DNA from: Planctomycetales bacterium
Lineage (GTDB): Bacteria; Planctomycetota; Planctomycetia; Isosphaerales; Isosphaeraceae
Length of the DNA stretch: 42,116 nucleotides
NCBI GenBank assembly: GCA_027449865.1
Contig: DAIDKV010000027.1
Coordinates: 1 to 42,116 of the forward strand
Direction: 5' to 3'
Numbering within the stretch: position 1 is the stretch's first letter; every line of letters starts with the position of its first letter. Made by a program: the position numbers and the translations under genes. Under the pieces are notes generated by a model. The model made no database searches. It had not been told where the DNA came from and saw nothing but the letters and a program-made list of their open reading frames with translations. This document shows positions 1 to 9,214 of this stretch, piece after piece.

Positions 1-1
1 A

Positions 2-2446
2 ACGGGTCCCGGCACGGCTCCGCCCCGACGCCCGGGCGACGAGTCCGGCGATGGCGGGCGTCGAGACCGGGACCGTGAGGCCCCCAGCGGCCCACGCCGG
101 CCCCTTCCGCCGGTCGCTGCGTCCGCCCCGTCGGCCATGCGTCCCGGTGGCCCGGCCCGGCCCGCCGCACCCCCCGCGGGCCCGAAGGCCCAGCGGCCCG
201 AACACCGGATGACCCGCGACGAGATGATGGCCCTGATGAAATCGGGCGGACTCTCCGCGCTTCAGGAGCAGACCAGGACCACGCCCACAGCTCCGCGCGG
301 TCCCGGGGCGCCTCGGACACCCGGGCAAGTCGGTCGGACGGGCCCGACCACAGGCCCGCCGACCCGGCCCACGGGCCAACCCCCGACCGGACCCGCCAGG
401 CGCCCCACCGCCGCGCCAGGCGCCCCACCGCCTCCCCAGGAAGAAGAAGACGATCGCAAGGGCCGCAGTGGCGACCACAACAAGGGCAGCCGACTCGGCT
501 CGGCCACCGATCGCGCCGGCCGCCGCGCCCGGCGGAACGAGCGAGCCACGGACCGCCGCGTGACCTCGCCAGTGGCGGCCTCCGTCCTGCTTTCCGAGGA
601 GGAGGAGTCGCGACGATCCCGCGGCGGACGCAAACCCCGCGGCCATCACCGCGCCGCCCTGGCCCCCACCCGCAAGTCACAGGCCGAGATTGAGCCGCCC
701 GTCACCGTTCGCGCCCTCTCCGAGACCATCGGAGTCAAGGCCGGCGACTTGCTCCGCAAGTTGATGGGTATGAACCAGATGGTGACCATCAACTCCACAC
801 TCGACGAGGAACTCGCCGTCCTCCTCTCGATGGAGTTCGGTATCGAGTTGCGGGTGGTCCACGAGCGCTCGACCGAGGAAGACTTCTACGACGTCTACAA
901 CGCCGAGAGTTCGCCGGAGGATCTGCGTTCCCGGCCGCCGGTTATCACGATCCTTGGTCATGTCGACCACGGGAAAACCTCGCTGCTGGACCGCATCCGC
1001 AAGTCCAACGTGGTCGACTCGGAGAGTGGCGGGATCACCCAGCACATCGGGGCGTATCAGGTCGAACACGAGGGGCGGAAGATCACCTTCGTGGACACCC
1101 CCGGCCACGAGGCGTTCACGGCGATGCGGGCCCGCGGGGCCAACGTCACCGACATCGTCGTTCTGGTGGTCGCTGCCGACGACGGCGTGATGCCGCAGAC
1201 CACCGAGGCCATCGCCCACGCCAAGGCGGCCGAGGTTCCCATCGTCGTCGCCCTCAACAAGATCGACCTCCCGAATGTTGATAGTGCCTCGAATCTCAGC
1301 AAGATCTACGGTGAACTCTCGCAGCAGGGCCTCCACCCGGTGGAGTGGGGCGGCGACATTGAGGTCGTGAAGACCTCGGCGACGACCGGCCTGGGGATCA
1401 CCGAACTGCTCATGACCCTGGAGACGATCGCCGAACTGCACGAACTCAAAGCGAACCCCTCCCGACCAGCAACCGGCACCTGCCTGGAGTCCTCGCTCTC
1501 CGAGGGTCGGGGCGTCGTCGCCAGCATGCTCGTGCAGGAAGGGACGCTCCGTGTCGGCGACGTGGTCGTCTGCGGCGACGGTTACGGTCGCGTCCGCGCC
1601 CTCTTTGACGACAAGGGACGATCGGTCGAGGAGGCCGGCCCTTCGACGCCCGTCGAGGTCTCCGGGCTCGACATCGTCCCCTCCGCTGGCGAGGCGTTCG
1701 TGGTGGTCGACGACATCACCCGCGCCCGCGAGGTCGCCGAGGAACGGCGTGCCCGCGCCCGCGACGCCGCCCACGGCGACCGTCAGGCCATCACGCTCGA
1801 AAACCTGTACGACAAGATGGCGGAGAAGAAGGTCAAGAGCCTCAACTTGATCCTCAAGGCCGACGTACAGGGGTCGCTCGAGGCTCTTATCAAAGAACTC
1901 GACAAGCTTCAGAACGTGGAGGTTCCGCTCCGAATCCTCCACAAGGGGGTCGGAGGAATCAGCGAAAGCGACATCATCCTGGCCGACGCCTCGCAGGCGA
2001 TCGTCGTCGGCTTCCGCGTCGCTCCCGAGGACCGAGCCGTCACGCTGGCCGACGAAAAGAATATCGAGATCCGCCGCTACGACATCATTTACCAGGTCAC
2101 CGACGACGTGAAAAAGGCCGTCGAGGGGATGCTGGTTCCCGAGGTCAAGGAGGTTCACCTCGGTCGTGCCGTCGTCCGGCAGGTCTTCAAGATCTCCAAG
2201 GTGGGCGCAGTGGCTGGCTGCTTCGTCACCCAGGGAACGATCGAACGTTCGGCGAAGGTCCGGATCATTCGCGACGGCCGAGAAGTGTACAAGGGGGCGA
2301 TCGAGGCCCTCAAGCGGTTCAAGGACGACGTCAAGGAAGTTCCTCAGAACTTCGAGTGCGGTATCAAGGTCGGCAACTTCGACGATATCAAGGCCGGCGA
2401 CGTCATCGAGGCGTACCGGATCGATATCATTCGGAGGACGCTCTAA
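2..2446 (+). CDS. infB: Translation initiation factor IF-2, 5'-truncated by the window edge
   Basis: This GTPase delivers fMet-tRNA to the 30S subunit during translation initiation. The frame is open without a stop from base 2, so the ATG at 137 is probably internal and the true start lies outside the window. The visible N-terminal ~250 residues are Pro/Arg/Gly-rich and low in complexity, as in the long IF-2 forms of high-GC bacteria, with a short conserved stretch ([14 protein letters not shown]). An IF2_N-like segment ([20 protein letters not shown]) precedes the G domain. G1 GHVDHGKTS starts at nt 956, G3 is DTPGHEAF and G4 is NKIDLP. Domains II, III and IV follow and the C-terminus is complete. 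rbfA follows 113 nt downstream, the usual infB-rbfA order. Confidence 0.97.
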   Translation, partial: TGPGTAPPRRPGDESGDGGRRDRDREAPSGPRRPLPPVAASAPSAMRPGGPARPAAPPAGPKAQRPEHRMTRDEMMALMKSGGLSALQEQTRTTPTAPRGPGAPRTPGQVGRTGPTTGPPTRPTGQPPTGPARRPTAAPGAPPPPQEEEDDRKGRSGDHNKGSRLGSATDRAGRRARRNERATDRRVTSPVAASVLLSEEEESRRSRGGRKPRGHHRAALAPTRKSQAEIEPPVTVRALSETIGVKAGDLLRKLMGMNQMVTINSTLDEELAVLLSMEFGIELRVVHERSTEEDFYDVYNAESSPEDLRSRPPVITILGHVDHGKTSLLDRIRKSNVVDSESGGITQHIGAYQVEHEGRKITFVDTPGHEAFTAMRARGANVTDIVVLVVAADDGVMPQTTEAIAHAKAAEVPIVVALNKIDLPNVDSASNLSKIYGELSQQGLHPVEWGGDIEVVKTSATTGLGITELLMTLETIAELHELKANPSRPATGTCLESSLSEGRGVVASMLVQEGTLRVGDVVVCGDGYGRVRALFDDKGRSVEEAGPSTPVEVSGLDIVPSAGEAFVVVDDITRAREVAEERRARARDAAHGDRQAITLENLYDKMAEKKVKSLNLILKADVQGSLEALIKELDKLQNVEVPLRILHKGVGGISESDIILADASQAIVVGFRVAPEDRAVTLADEKNIEIRRYDIIYQVTDDVKKAVEGMLVPEVKEVHLGRAVVRQVFKISKVGAVAGCFVTQGTIERSAKVRIIRDGREVYKGAIEALKRFKDDVKEVPQNFECGIKVGNFDDIKAGDVIEAYRIDIIRRTL

Positions 2447-2559
2447 CCGCTGACTAAGTTCAGGGGCCGTCGTCCCGGGGTCGGGACGGCGGCCCACCCG
2501 TCGTCGACGGCCGCGGCCGGCGATCCGAACTTTGAGCCCTTCTCCCCGAGTCGCGATCG

Positions 2560-3009
2560 ATGCCTTCACACCGAAGTCAGCGCATGGCTGAGGCGATCCG
2601 AGAAGTGGTGGCCACCTCAATCCTCTTTGAGGTGGCCGACCCACGGATACAATCTGTTACTGTCCTCCGCGTCGAAGTCTCTGGCGACCTTCGCGAAGCG
2701 AAAGCCTACGTCTCGATCATGGGGACCGACTCCGAGCGAAGGCGGGCCCTCACCGGGCTTAACCACGCGACGGGGTTCATCCAGGCACGCGTCGCCGCCC
2801 GGCTCCAGACCCGATTCACCCCGGTCCTCAGCTTCGAGCTCGACGAGGGACCGCGAAAATCGGTCGAGATTGGCCGATTGATCGACGAGGCGGTCGCCTC
2901 CGACCGTCGCCCAGGCGGTCCAGTGGCCTCCAGGCCTCGTGGAGAGTCGGAAGAGTCGGACAATGAGGATGAGGATCGCGAGAGAGCCGAGGACGAGATC
3001 GAGGACTAA
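2560..3009 (+). CDS. rbfA: 30S ribosome-binding factor A
   Basis: RbfA is a small KH-type RNA-binding protein for 30S maturation, late 16S rRNA processing and cold adaptation. The first ~115 residues of this 149-aa protein carry the family pattern: RMAEAIREVVATSILFEVADPRI, then VTVLRVEVSGDLREAKAYVS in the second strand, and a final R..P.L.FELDEG..KS.EI..LI stretch. The last ~35 residues are an acidic Glu/Asp/Arg tail absent from E. coli RbfA. It sits directly behind infB, so the two probably act in the same translation operon. The ATG at 2560 is the only start that preserves the conserved N-terminus. Confidence 0.95.
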   Translation: MPSHRSQRMAEAIREVVATSILFEVADPRIQSVTVLRVEVSGDLREAKAYVSIMGTDSERRRALTGLNHATGFIQARVAARLQTRFTPVLSFELDEGPRKSVEIGRLIDEAVASDRRPGGPVASRPRGESEESDNEDEDRERAEDEIED

Positions 3010-3308
3010 CGACTCGAGATCCTGGTCGAGAGGGCGTCGGGACAGGCTGTTCGATCCCATCGTCCCTTCCTTCATTCCGGGCCGTTTCTTGAATCTTCCG
3101 TATTCCATCCTGAAGCCGTAATTTAAAGTTTCCTCGCGGTCTCTGATTATCGATCGACGCCCCAGGACTGGCCCCGGGTCTCAGGGGGCGCAGCCGAGGG
3201 GAGCGATGCCGCCCGGGACGTCAACGATGCTGGCGGGCTGGCCGGGCCGGCCCTCCACCTGACCGAGAGACCCGCCAACGACCCCAAGCAAGCGAACCGA
3301 TCAGCCCC
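3010..3308. other. Intergenic stretch, no gene seen
   Basis: About 300 bases between rbfA and the HhH protein. Short open frames here show no codon bias or family similarity. The middle (about 3085-3150) is noticeably more A+T-rich than the flanks and may hold the promoter of the downstream gene. I could not find a convincing -35/-10 pair or a hairpin followed by a T run. Confidence 0.4.
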
Positions 3309-4184
3309 ATGGCAACACAGAGCAAGGCCCAGTTCCTTACCGACGTCTACACCCTCCTTCGCCGGCGATACAAGCCGAAGGGGGAGCAAGACTCCGCCCG
3401 GCTCTCGGTCTTGAAGGCCGTCGTCTACGGGATCTGCCACGAGGACACGACCCGGGAGAACGCCAACCAGGCCCTCTCTCGATTCAAGGACGGCTACTTC
3501 GACTGGAATGAGGTGAGGGTCAGCGACATCGACGAGATCCGCGAGAGCCTCGCCGGTATCCCCGATCCCGAGGAACGAGCGAAGCGAATCCGTAAGTTCC
3601 TCCGGCAGCTCTTCAACCGAACTTACGGCTTCAATCTCGATGCACTGGTCAAAAAACCATTGAAAGAGGCGCTCAAGGTCCTTCAGACCTACGAGGCCTT
3701 TGCCTCGGACTATGTGACAGCCACCGTGATCCAGCAGGCCCTTGGCGGCCATGCCATTCCAGTAGACCACGAGACGCATCGCGCTCTCGAAAGGTTGGGA
3801 ATCACCGAGGCCACAATCCCCGAGCTGCGTGCTGTCCTGGAACGAGCCGTCCCCAAAAACCGGGGCGCCGAATTCCTCGACCTGATCGAGGACCTGGCGA
3901 ACGACACGTGCGTCGCGGTCGATCCAGATTGCCCACGTTGCGAACTACGGAAGATTTGCCCCTACGCCCTCGCCCGGAAAGAGCAGGATGCGGCAGCCCG
4001 ATCGGCGGCCAAGACGCGTCCTTCCAAGGAGAGAGAGAAAGAAATCGAGCCACCCAGTCCGGCTCATGCTCACGAGCCCGGGCCATCGCCCACAGCGTCG
4101 CCGAAAAAATCCTCGCCCCCCCGGACCGCCAAGGAACCGCCGCCAGTCAAGCCATCGCCTCGCGGCAAGCAGGGCTCAAAATAA
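3309..4184 (+). CDS. Endonuclease III-like HhH-GPD protein with [4Fe-4S] loop, catalytic Lys missing
   Basis: This 291-aa protein has the overall layout of the Nth/MutY base-excision family. The C-terminal iron-sulfur loop is exact: C201-x6-C208-x2-C211-x5-C217. The conserved Asp of the GPD region is present as D153 (IPVDHETH). The helix-hairpin-helix segment is degenerate: the LPGVGRKTA block of Nth corresponds to something like YEAFASDYVTA (residues 128-138). The Gly-x-Gly hairpin is lost and Val or Tyr stands where the Schiff-base Lys should be. It may therefore be a monofunctional glycosylase like MutY, a DNA-binding paralogue, or inactive. Residues ~225-291 are a Pro/Lys/Ser-rich tail. 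It stands alone, about 300 nt behind rbfA and on the same strand. Confidence 0.8.
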   Translation: MATQSKAQFLTDVYTLLRRRYKPKGEQDSARLSVLKAVVYGICHEDTTRENANQALSRFKDGYFDWNEVRVSDIDEIRESLAGIPDPEERAKRIRKFLRQLFNRTYGFNLDALVKKPLKEALKVLQTYEAFASDYVTATVIQQALGGHAIPVDHETHRALERLGITEATIPELRAVLERAVPKNRGAEFLDLIEDLANDTCVAVDPDCPRCELRKICPYALARKEQDAAARSAAKTRPSKEREKEIEPPSPAHAHEPGPSPTASPKKSSPPRTAKEPPPVKPSPRGKQGSK

Positions 4185-4548
4185 GAACGACCGCTGGCGG
4201 CGTCCTCACCTCCCCATCGTTCAAGCGACCACGGGGTCGGTTCGAACTTCGAGGATCGAAAAAAAAACCTGGACGCCCGCCAGGCTTCGACTATAACACC
4301 TTCGCGAGGCATCCGACGGATTTGATCATGTGTCAGATCACCCGTGTCGGACCGTCCGTGGACCGTTCGTCCTCGGCCCTTACTCGTCTCGCCCATCCCG
4401 CCTGCAATCGGCGGTGGACATAGCTCGATGACCTCGCCGGCGCCATGCCGGCCCCTGTCGAGATTCCCGCATCGCGACCCGTGCGCGGATTATCCGTTGC
4501 GCCAGCGACGTCCGCGTCTCGGAGCACTACGTATTGAGGAGTTTTCAC
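4185..4548. other. Intergenic stretch before the fasciclin gene
   Basis: About 360 bases without a supported gene. It contains an A9 run followed by a CCTGG...CCAGG hairpin (listed separately), a TATAAC box at about 4292, and a short TGATC/GATCA dyad near 4323-4343. A ribosome binding site (gaggag) lies just before the ATG at 4549. No clear -35/-10 pair could be fixed for the fasciclin gene. Confidence 0.4.
4259..4284 (-). terminator. Possible intrinsic terminator, minus strand
   Basis: Read on the minus strand, CCTGG, a 7-nt loop and CCAGG are followed by nine T residues. This is the form of an intrinsic terminator, though the stem is only 5 bp. It could stop transcripts that run on from the VanZ-like gene across the oppositely oriented fasciclin gene. 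It could also be fortuitous. Confidence 0.35.
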
Positions 4549-5037
4549 ATGAGCAAAACATTTGGACTTCTGGCTCTTGTTGCCCTCGCCCTTCCCGCCT
4601 TCGCTGGTGAGAAGAAGGATATCGTGGACACAGCCGTCGGAGCCGGCGACTTCAAGACCCTCGTCGCCGCCGTGAAGGCAGCGGGTCTTGTCGAGACGCT
4701 CAAGAGCGAAGGACCCTTCACGGTGATGGCCCCCACCGACGAGGCCTTCGCCAAGCTCCCCGCCGGTACGGTCGAAAGCCTGCTCAAGCCCGAGAACAAG
4801 GAGAAACTCGTCGCCATCCTGAAGTATCACGTCATCCCGACAAGGGCAATGGCGGCCGACGTTGTCGGTCTCGACGGCAAGGAGGTCAAGACGGCCGAGG
4901 GGAGCTCGGCCCGTATCTCCGTCAAGGACGGCGCGGTTATGATCGATAACGCCAAGGTCATCAAGACGGACATTGAGTGCAGCAACGGCGTGGTCCACGT
5001 CATCGACACGGTGATTTTGCCGCCGAACGTCAAGTAA
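4549..5037 (+). CDS. Secreted fasciclin (FAS1) domain protein
   Basis: This is a 162-aa protein with one FAS1 domain, a fold used in extracellular adhesion and matrix proteins. The start chosen is the ATG at 4549, preceded by gaggag; a TTG 15 nt earlier is possible but has no better site. Residues 1-19 form a signal peptide ending in AFA before Gly20. The domain shows both FAS1 boxes: [15 protein letters not shown] (H1 region) and the YHVI plus [14 protein letters not shown] end (H2 region). There is no lipobox or membrane anchor, so it is probably periplasmic or secreted. It ends tail-to-tail, 14 nt from the VanZ-like gene, and appears to be a single-gene unit. Confidence 0.9.
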   Translation: MSKTFGLLALVALALPAFAGEKKDIVDTAVGAGDFKTLVAAVKAAGLVETLKSEGPFTVMAPTDEAFAKLPAGTVESLLKPENKEKLVAILKYHVIPTRAMAADVVGLDGKEVKTAEGSSARISVKDGAVMIDNAKVIKTDIECSNGVVHVIDTVILPPNVK

Positions 5038-5051
5038 TCATAAGACCGATC

Positions 5052-5537
5052 TCAGAGGGGGCCGTCGGAGATACTGGTACTTTTCTCCACGGCTCCCTTC
5101 ATCAGACCGACGCGTCGAGTGAACGTGAATGGCTGCCAGAGAAGGAGATATCCCAGTGAACCACCTACAGTGTTCAACAGGATATCGTCCACGTCAGCAA
5201 ACCGCCGTCCTATCGCATACTGCACCGCCTCGATCAGGCAACTCAGCGTCAGGCAGAACAGCACCGAATCCCGAAGTCGGGCGGATTGAGGCCAGATGGC
5301 TACAGGGAGCAGGCCGATCGGCAAAAAGGCCACGATGTTCCCCAGGAAATTCACGAACCACTCGCGTCCGCCTTCTCGCCAGTCGGCGATCATGGACCGG
5401 AAAGGTATCGCATTGTACCCCGACCCTTGCGAAGGATACTGGAGCCAGGTTAGGTTCAAAAGGAACAATAGATAGGCGATGAGAAGTCCCACTCCGAGCG
5501 CCCGCAGGACGCCTCGGTGACCGGCCGTCATTATCAT
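5052..5537 (-). CDS. VanZ-like family membrane protein
   Basis: The ATG at 5537 (Met-Ile-Met) is chosen because GGGAGG lies 10 nt upstream. That gives 161 aa; a longer frame to 5585 lacks a ribosome site. Four membrane segments are visible: near the N-terminus (LGVGLLIAYLLFLLNLTW), in the middle (FLGNIVAFLPIGLLPVAIW), after it (SVLFCLTLSCLIEAVQY) and at the end (ILLNTVGGSLGYLLLW). The pattern N-x2-LF-P-x-G, then E-x2-Q, then D-x-DD-x2-LN-x2-G matches the VanZ/RDD-like family. The family is named after the teicoplanin-resistance accessory protein, but most members have no known function. There is no vancomycin gene cluster here, so no resistance role is implied. Confidence 0.85.
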   Translation of the reverse strand: MIMTAGHRGVLRALGVGLLIAYLLFLLNLTWLQYPSQGSGYNAIPFRSMIADWREGGREWFVNFLGNIVAFLPIGLLPVAIWPQSARLRDSVLFCLTLSCLIEAVQYAIGRRFADVDDILLNTVGGSLGYLLLWQPFTFTRRVGLMKGAVEKSTSISDGPL

Positions 5538-5836
5538 CGTGTGACACCTCCCAGGCTCCTCGATCGGACCTTCCAGACGCGACAACCGTCACTCTCCCGC
5601 GCAGCCGCCCATCCTGTTCTTCGCTCGTTAACGGTGCAAGTCGGCTTTCTACACGTCAGGGTCTCAACACCCGCCAACGTGTTCTTTTGAATACAAGGCG
5701 TTCCCTGCTTTCCAGGAATTGTTCTTTCTCCTGGAGAAACTCTTCCCCTCACCTCCCCTGAATGTTGTATTCTGTTGGCATTCCCCGGATTGATCGCGGG
5801 ATCGACAGGACACCTTTTTCGACGGGAGATGCAACC
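5538..5836. other. Divergent intergenic region
   Basis: About 300 bases separate the VanZ-like gene (minus) from the AT-hook-like protein gene (plus), so promoters for both should lie here. The block 5680-5790 is A+T-richer than the rest and holds TATTCT near 5768, but I could not pair it with a good -35. No hairpin, RNA gene or small coding frame is convincing. Confidence 0.4.
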
Positions 5837-6301
5837 ATGGCGGCTACCGGAACACGAAATCAAGGAAAGACGCAATTCATCCGCGAGATACTCGCGAGAG
5901 ATCCGCAAGCCAATGCAAGGAAGATTCGCGAAGCCTGGGAGGAAGAGGGCTACGAAGGAACGATCAGCCAGACTCTGGTGAACAAGCAGCGGTCGCTGCT
6001 AGGCCTGGCGGGAAATATCAAGGGGGGGCGTCCGAAGGGCTCGGGGGCTCCTGTCACCAACGAAACGTACACCGGGAAGAAGCGGGGACGGAAGCCAAAG
6101 TCGGAGGGTTTCTACGCCTCGGCCGCGGTCGAAAGGCGAGGCACATCAGGTCGGCGATCCGGCCAGTTGTCGCAAATTGAGGCCGAGATCGATCGGCTCC
6201 TGTTCCGAGTAATGGACCTTGGCGGGTTGGAGACGATCGAAGACAGTCTGCGGCAGGCTCGTCGGCTGCTGTACAAGGCCCTGGATGGCGATCGATCGTG
6301 A
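5837..6301 (+). CDS. Basic DNA-binding-like protein with AT-hook-type motifs
   Basis: A 154-aa protein I cannot assign to a named family. The ATG at 5837 is chosen because gggag lies upstream and the first 25 codons of the longer frame look non-coding. Residues ~12-56 are predicted helical and could be a helix-turn-helix (TQFIREILARDPQANARKIR...). Two AT-hook-like motifs follow, GGRPKGSG at ~63-70 and KKRGRKPKSEG at ~81-91. A long amphipathic helix covers ~109-150 and could mediate self-association. This HTH, basic linker and helix layout suggests a small nucleoid or regulatory protein. It converges with the lipoprotein gene, with 31 nt between them. Confidence 0.65.
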   Translation: MAATGTRNQGKTQFIREILARDPQANARKIREAWEEEGYEGTISQTLVNKQRSLLGLAGNIKGGRPKGSGAPVTNETYTGKKRGRKPKSEGFYASAAVERRGTSGRRSGQLSQIEAEIDRLLFRVMDLGGLETIEDSLRQARRLLYKALDGDRS

Positions 6302-6332
6302 AGTTCGTTATTGCACGAAGTGTCAGGCTCCT

Positions 6333-7535
6333 TCAGCGGATGAGGGTCATCGGAATCTCGCGCGACGCTGCGCGGTTCCCCAGGAGATCGGTCTGCACCA
6401 GCCGGAGGCGGTACGGACCGGGCTCCATTGAGGCAGGCAGCTCGATGAGATAGCTGACGTAATAATCGCGCCGGGGACGTCGACAAACGTCGCGGGCGAT
6501 TTCAGGAGTCTGCTCCCAGACGATCGGACCGTCGGCCCCGGATCGTAGCTCGAGATGGGTGGCAAGCCGAGAGACGAAGGTATCTCCCTCCGATCGATAT
6601 TCCAGTCCGGCCATCTCGCAGTAAATCCGGACACGCTGCCCGGGCCGGATCGCATCCGGGTCGACCAACTCAACCTCTCCAAAGCCGCGGACCTTCGAGC
6701 AGAGTTGAATCGCGACGATCTCCAGGATCGGGCGAGCCTCGTCGGCCGCCGCCGCCGAAGATGTAGCGGCCGTGGACGTATTCGCCTCGGCATCGATTCT
6801 GTCTCGCTCCTCGGTCGATTCGGGCTCACGCTCCACCTGGGCGGGAGGGTCCGCGATTGACGGGGCCGGCTGAACCGGCACCTGGAGAGCGGTCTCGGGT
6901 GAGACGGTCAACGCGGGGGGCGAGCCCGTGCCTGTTGAGGGCGAGTCGATCGGAATCAAGGCCGGAACCTCGACCGAGGTAGGGGCGAGGGCAGGGGGCG
7001 GCATGGAATCGTTCTTCGGCGTCGAGGCTGGCGAATCGGCCGACGTGGCCCTGGGCGCAGCCGGCGGCGTTGCGGGAGCCTCCGGCGCAGGCGACGCCGC
7101 TGTCGACGAGGGGGAGTCCGCAGGCGTCTCGACCGGTTGGACAGCATTCAGCGAAGCAATGTATTCGCGGTTCACCGACTCGGCGCGCCGGATCTCCGCG
7201 TCAAGCAACGGCGTGGGCCGGCTCGCGGGCGAGGTTGATGGCGCAGGTTCGGAGGTTGGCGGATCGGCGATCGTGGGGGTGACGACGTTCGAGGGTACCG
7301 GCAAGGTCCCGGGAACCGTCGTCGACGGCGGTGCGGGAGACGCCGACGAGCCCGATACTTTCGCGGCCGGTGCGACTGGGGCCGGGCGCAGCTCACCAGC
7401 CGGATGAAGGTCGGGCGGCAGCGCCTCGGCTGAGGGCCGAAGGTTCGCCGATCGCGTGCAGCCGGCCGTGAACGCCACGCCGACCATCCCCGCCATGGCC
7501 AGGAGCAATCTTCCGGTCCAGCGATCGTACGGCAT
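6333..7535 (-). CDS. Proline/serine-rich lipoprotein with conserved C-terminal domain
   Basis: The 400-aa product starts at the ATG at 7535; the longer open frame upstream looks non-coding. Residues 1-26 are a lipoprotein signal: two Arg, a hydrophobic core (LLLAMAGMVGVAF) and Cys26 in T-A-G-C. Residues ~30-280 are a low-complexity Pro/Ala/Ser/Thr linker likely to span the periplasm. The last ~110 residues are a compact beta-rich domain (ILEIVAIQLCSKVRGFGEVE ... YRLRLVQTDLLGNRAASREIP) of a type I do recall seeing as an uncharacterised planctomycete domain, though I cannot name it. It lies downstream of lptG on the same strand, but a strong hairpin separates them, so it is probably transcribed on its own. 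Confidence 0.75.
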   Translation of the reverse strand: MPYDRWTGRLLLAMAGMVGVAFTAGCTRSANLRPSAEALPPDLHPAGELRPAPVAPAAKVSGSSASPAPPSTTVPGTLPVPSNVVTPTIADPPTSEPAPSTSPASRPTPLLDAEIRRAESVNREYIASLNAVQPVETPADSPSSTAASPAPEAPATPPAAPRATSADSPASTPKNDSMPPPALAPTSVEVPALIPIDSPSTGTGSPPALTVSPETALQVPVQPAPSIADPPAQVEREPESTEERDRIDAEANTSTAATSSAAAADEARPILEIVAIQLCSKVRGFGEVELVDPDAIRPGQRVRIYCEMAGLEYRSEGDTFVSRLATHLELRSGADGPIVWEQTPEIARDVCRRPRRDYYVSYLIELPASMEPGPYRLRLVQTDLLGNRAASREIPMTLIR

Positions 7536-7704
7536 CGGGCGATCCTGATGGGCTGAGCCGGGGAATACTTCCCCGCGGCCGGTTCGATGGATGCGATGGA
7601 GAAACTGTTCCGCAGGGCAATCGAGCGTACCCCGCCGATGAGAATGTCTTGTGGGTTTACTCCAAGTCGGCCCATCGAGCAAGCCCAACCGGCGCGTGAA
7701 ACGA

Positions 7705-7728
7705 GCCCGAAGGGATCGCCCTTCGGGC
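7705..7728 (-). terminator. Perfect 10-bp hairpin downstream of lptG
   Basis: A perfect inverted repeat, GCCCGAAGGG and CCCTTCGGGC around a 4-nt loop, lies 32 nt past the lptG stop. On the minus strand it is followed by TCGTTTC, a weak T tract. It is the likely terminator of the lptF-lptG transcript and separates that operon from the lipoprotein gene. Confidence 0.65.
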
Positions 7729-7759
7729 CCGTTGCGAGTCCAACATCTCGGCGATCGGG

Positions 7760-9199
7760 TCAGGTGCGAATCTGGCCCCATCGCAGGGTCGCGAGCATGC
7801 CGAAGCCCATCAAGGGGGCCCAGGCGGACATCGGCGGATTGATCATCTCGAATGAACTGAGATAGCCAAAGAACAGCAGTCCACCGTAAAAGATCGCCGA
7901 GTTCCCCAGTGCCAGACCAAGGTTTATAAACATATTTCGGCCGTAACCACCAAGGACCAGTGGCAGGGTCATGAAGAGCAAGGCCATGCTCAGCACGGGA
8001 CGGAGGATTCGCTGGTGGAGAAAAATCTCGACATCCATCCGCTGGGTCCCCTCGAGCGTCGGGCCGGCGAGGCTTCGAACGAGGTCGATGGTGTTGGCGT
8101 ACTGATACCAGTTCGGCTTTCGGATCATCGCCTGGAAGGTGAGGCTTGATCGCAGGAAGTAGGCGCCTCGGGCGAGGTCGAGACGGCGGTCAAGCATGAC
8201 GTGGGCCCTCCAGGGCACGAGGCCGACAACCATCGGCATCGGCGGAGCCGAGGCAAAGCAGGCGATCTCGGAATGCGGTAGGATCGCGTCGTCGGACGAG
8301 CCTGGATCGGCCTCGCCAGCGGGATTGACTGCGTTCGCGGGTGTTTCGGGCTTCCTGGATGCGGTGGTTGGCACCTCCAGTGGGGGCGGGTAATGATCCA
8401 GGTCCACAACCCGGGTCAACAGCCCCTCGCTGTCGCGCATCATCTGCTCGTCCATTGGCGGGTCCATCCTCGCCTCGCGGATCAACCATCCGCCCTTCAA
8501 GGGGGCCGTCGGGTGGTCGGGCGGGATGTAGGTCGCTTGAGTCCCGACGATCACATAAAACCGGCCCAGGACTTCGGGTGGAATGGTCACGTCAAACTTC
8601 GTGATGGTCCGCGTGGCCCGGTCGGCTGACTTGCCAAGCAACATGATCTTCCGCTCGTCGTACCGGGTGGAGACGACGTTGACGCGTTGAAGACCATCGT
8701 CCTGGTGAGACCGCGAAAGTTCCTCACCAAGGTACGGCATCACAACTTCCTGGTTGCCGATCGCGAACGTGCTGACGACCACCGACGAAATGAGCACCGG
8801 AACAATCGCCCGATGCGTACTGATCCCCGCCGCGAGCATCGCCAGGTGCTCGTTGTTCCGCTGCATCCAGGTTACGGTGAAGATCGCCGCCATCATCCCA
8901 ATCACGCCGCAGAGTCGGTCGAAAATCTCACTCTGGTGGACGAGATAGTACCGGCTCATGATCCGGAAGAGTTCGACCGATGTGTCGGCGCGCTTGGCGA
9001 ACTCGTCGAGGTTCGAGAAGGCGTCGATGATGATGTAGAGACCGACCAGCGAGACGTAACAGATCACATAGGCCTTGATGAAGGCCCAGTATCGCTGACG
9101 GTCGAGGATACGCATCCGCGCCACGACCCCCCAGGACACCGCCACGACAGCGATCGTTGCCGCGATCGCCCACGGCCCGCTCGCACGCAGGATTTCCAC
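7760..9199 (-). CDS. lptG: LptF/LptG-family permease, second gene of the pair
   Basis: A 479-aa YjgP/YjgQ-type permease. In the LptBFGC machine the two permeases extract lipopolysaccharide from the inner membrane and pass it to the periplasmic bridge. Three hydrophobic segments lie in the first ~150 residues. A large periplasmic beta-jellyroll-like part follows (~160-370) with a Pro-rich insertion (about residues 268-300). Three further helices make up the C-terminus (RPVLSMALLFMTLPLVLGGYG..., SAIFYGGLLFFGYLSSF). The 6-TM arrangement with a central soluble domain fits the family; the sequence is longer than E. coli LptG (360 aa). It starts 15 nt after the lptF stop, so the two are one operon. 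Which paralogue is LptF and which is LptG is assigned by gene order only. Confidence 0.85.
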   Translation of the reverse strand: MEILRASGPWAIAATIAVVAVSWGVVARMRILDRQRYWAFIKAYVICYVSLVGLYIIIDAFSNLDEFAKRADTSVELFRIMSRYYLVHQSEIFDRLCGVIGMMAAIFTVTWMQRNNEHLAMLAAGISTHRAIVPVLISSVVVSTFAIGNQEVVMPYLGEELSRSHQDDGLQRVNVVSTRYDERKIMLLGKSADRATRTITKFDVTIPPEVLGRFYVIVGTQATYIPPDHPTAPLKGGWLIREARMDPPMDEQMMRDSEGLLTRVVDLDHYPPPLEVPTTASRKPETPANAVNPAGEADPGSSDDAILPHSEIACFASAPPMPMVVGLVPWRAHVMLDRRLDLARGAYFLRSSLTFQAMIRKPNWYQYANTIDLVRSLAGPTLEGTQRMDVEIFLHQRILRPVLSMALLFMTLPLVLGGYGRNMFINLGLALGNSAIFYGGLLFFGYLSSFEMINPPMSAWAPLMGFGMLATLRWGQIRT

Positions 9200-9214
9200 G
9201 ATCGTCCCCCCGTA

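Noticed and set aside
677-2644. Long open frame antisense to infB and rbfA
   Set aside because: It is a mirror of two well-conserved genes in high-GC DNA; the product has no recognisable domain.
4235-4260. tRNA T-arm-like GGTTCGAAC
   Set aside because: No matching 5-bp stem, anticodon arm or acceptor stem could be built around it.
5052-5537. Glycopeptide resistance gene
   Set aside because: Only the widespread VanZ-like fold is present; no vanHAX-type genes are nearby.
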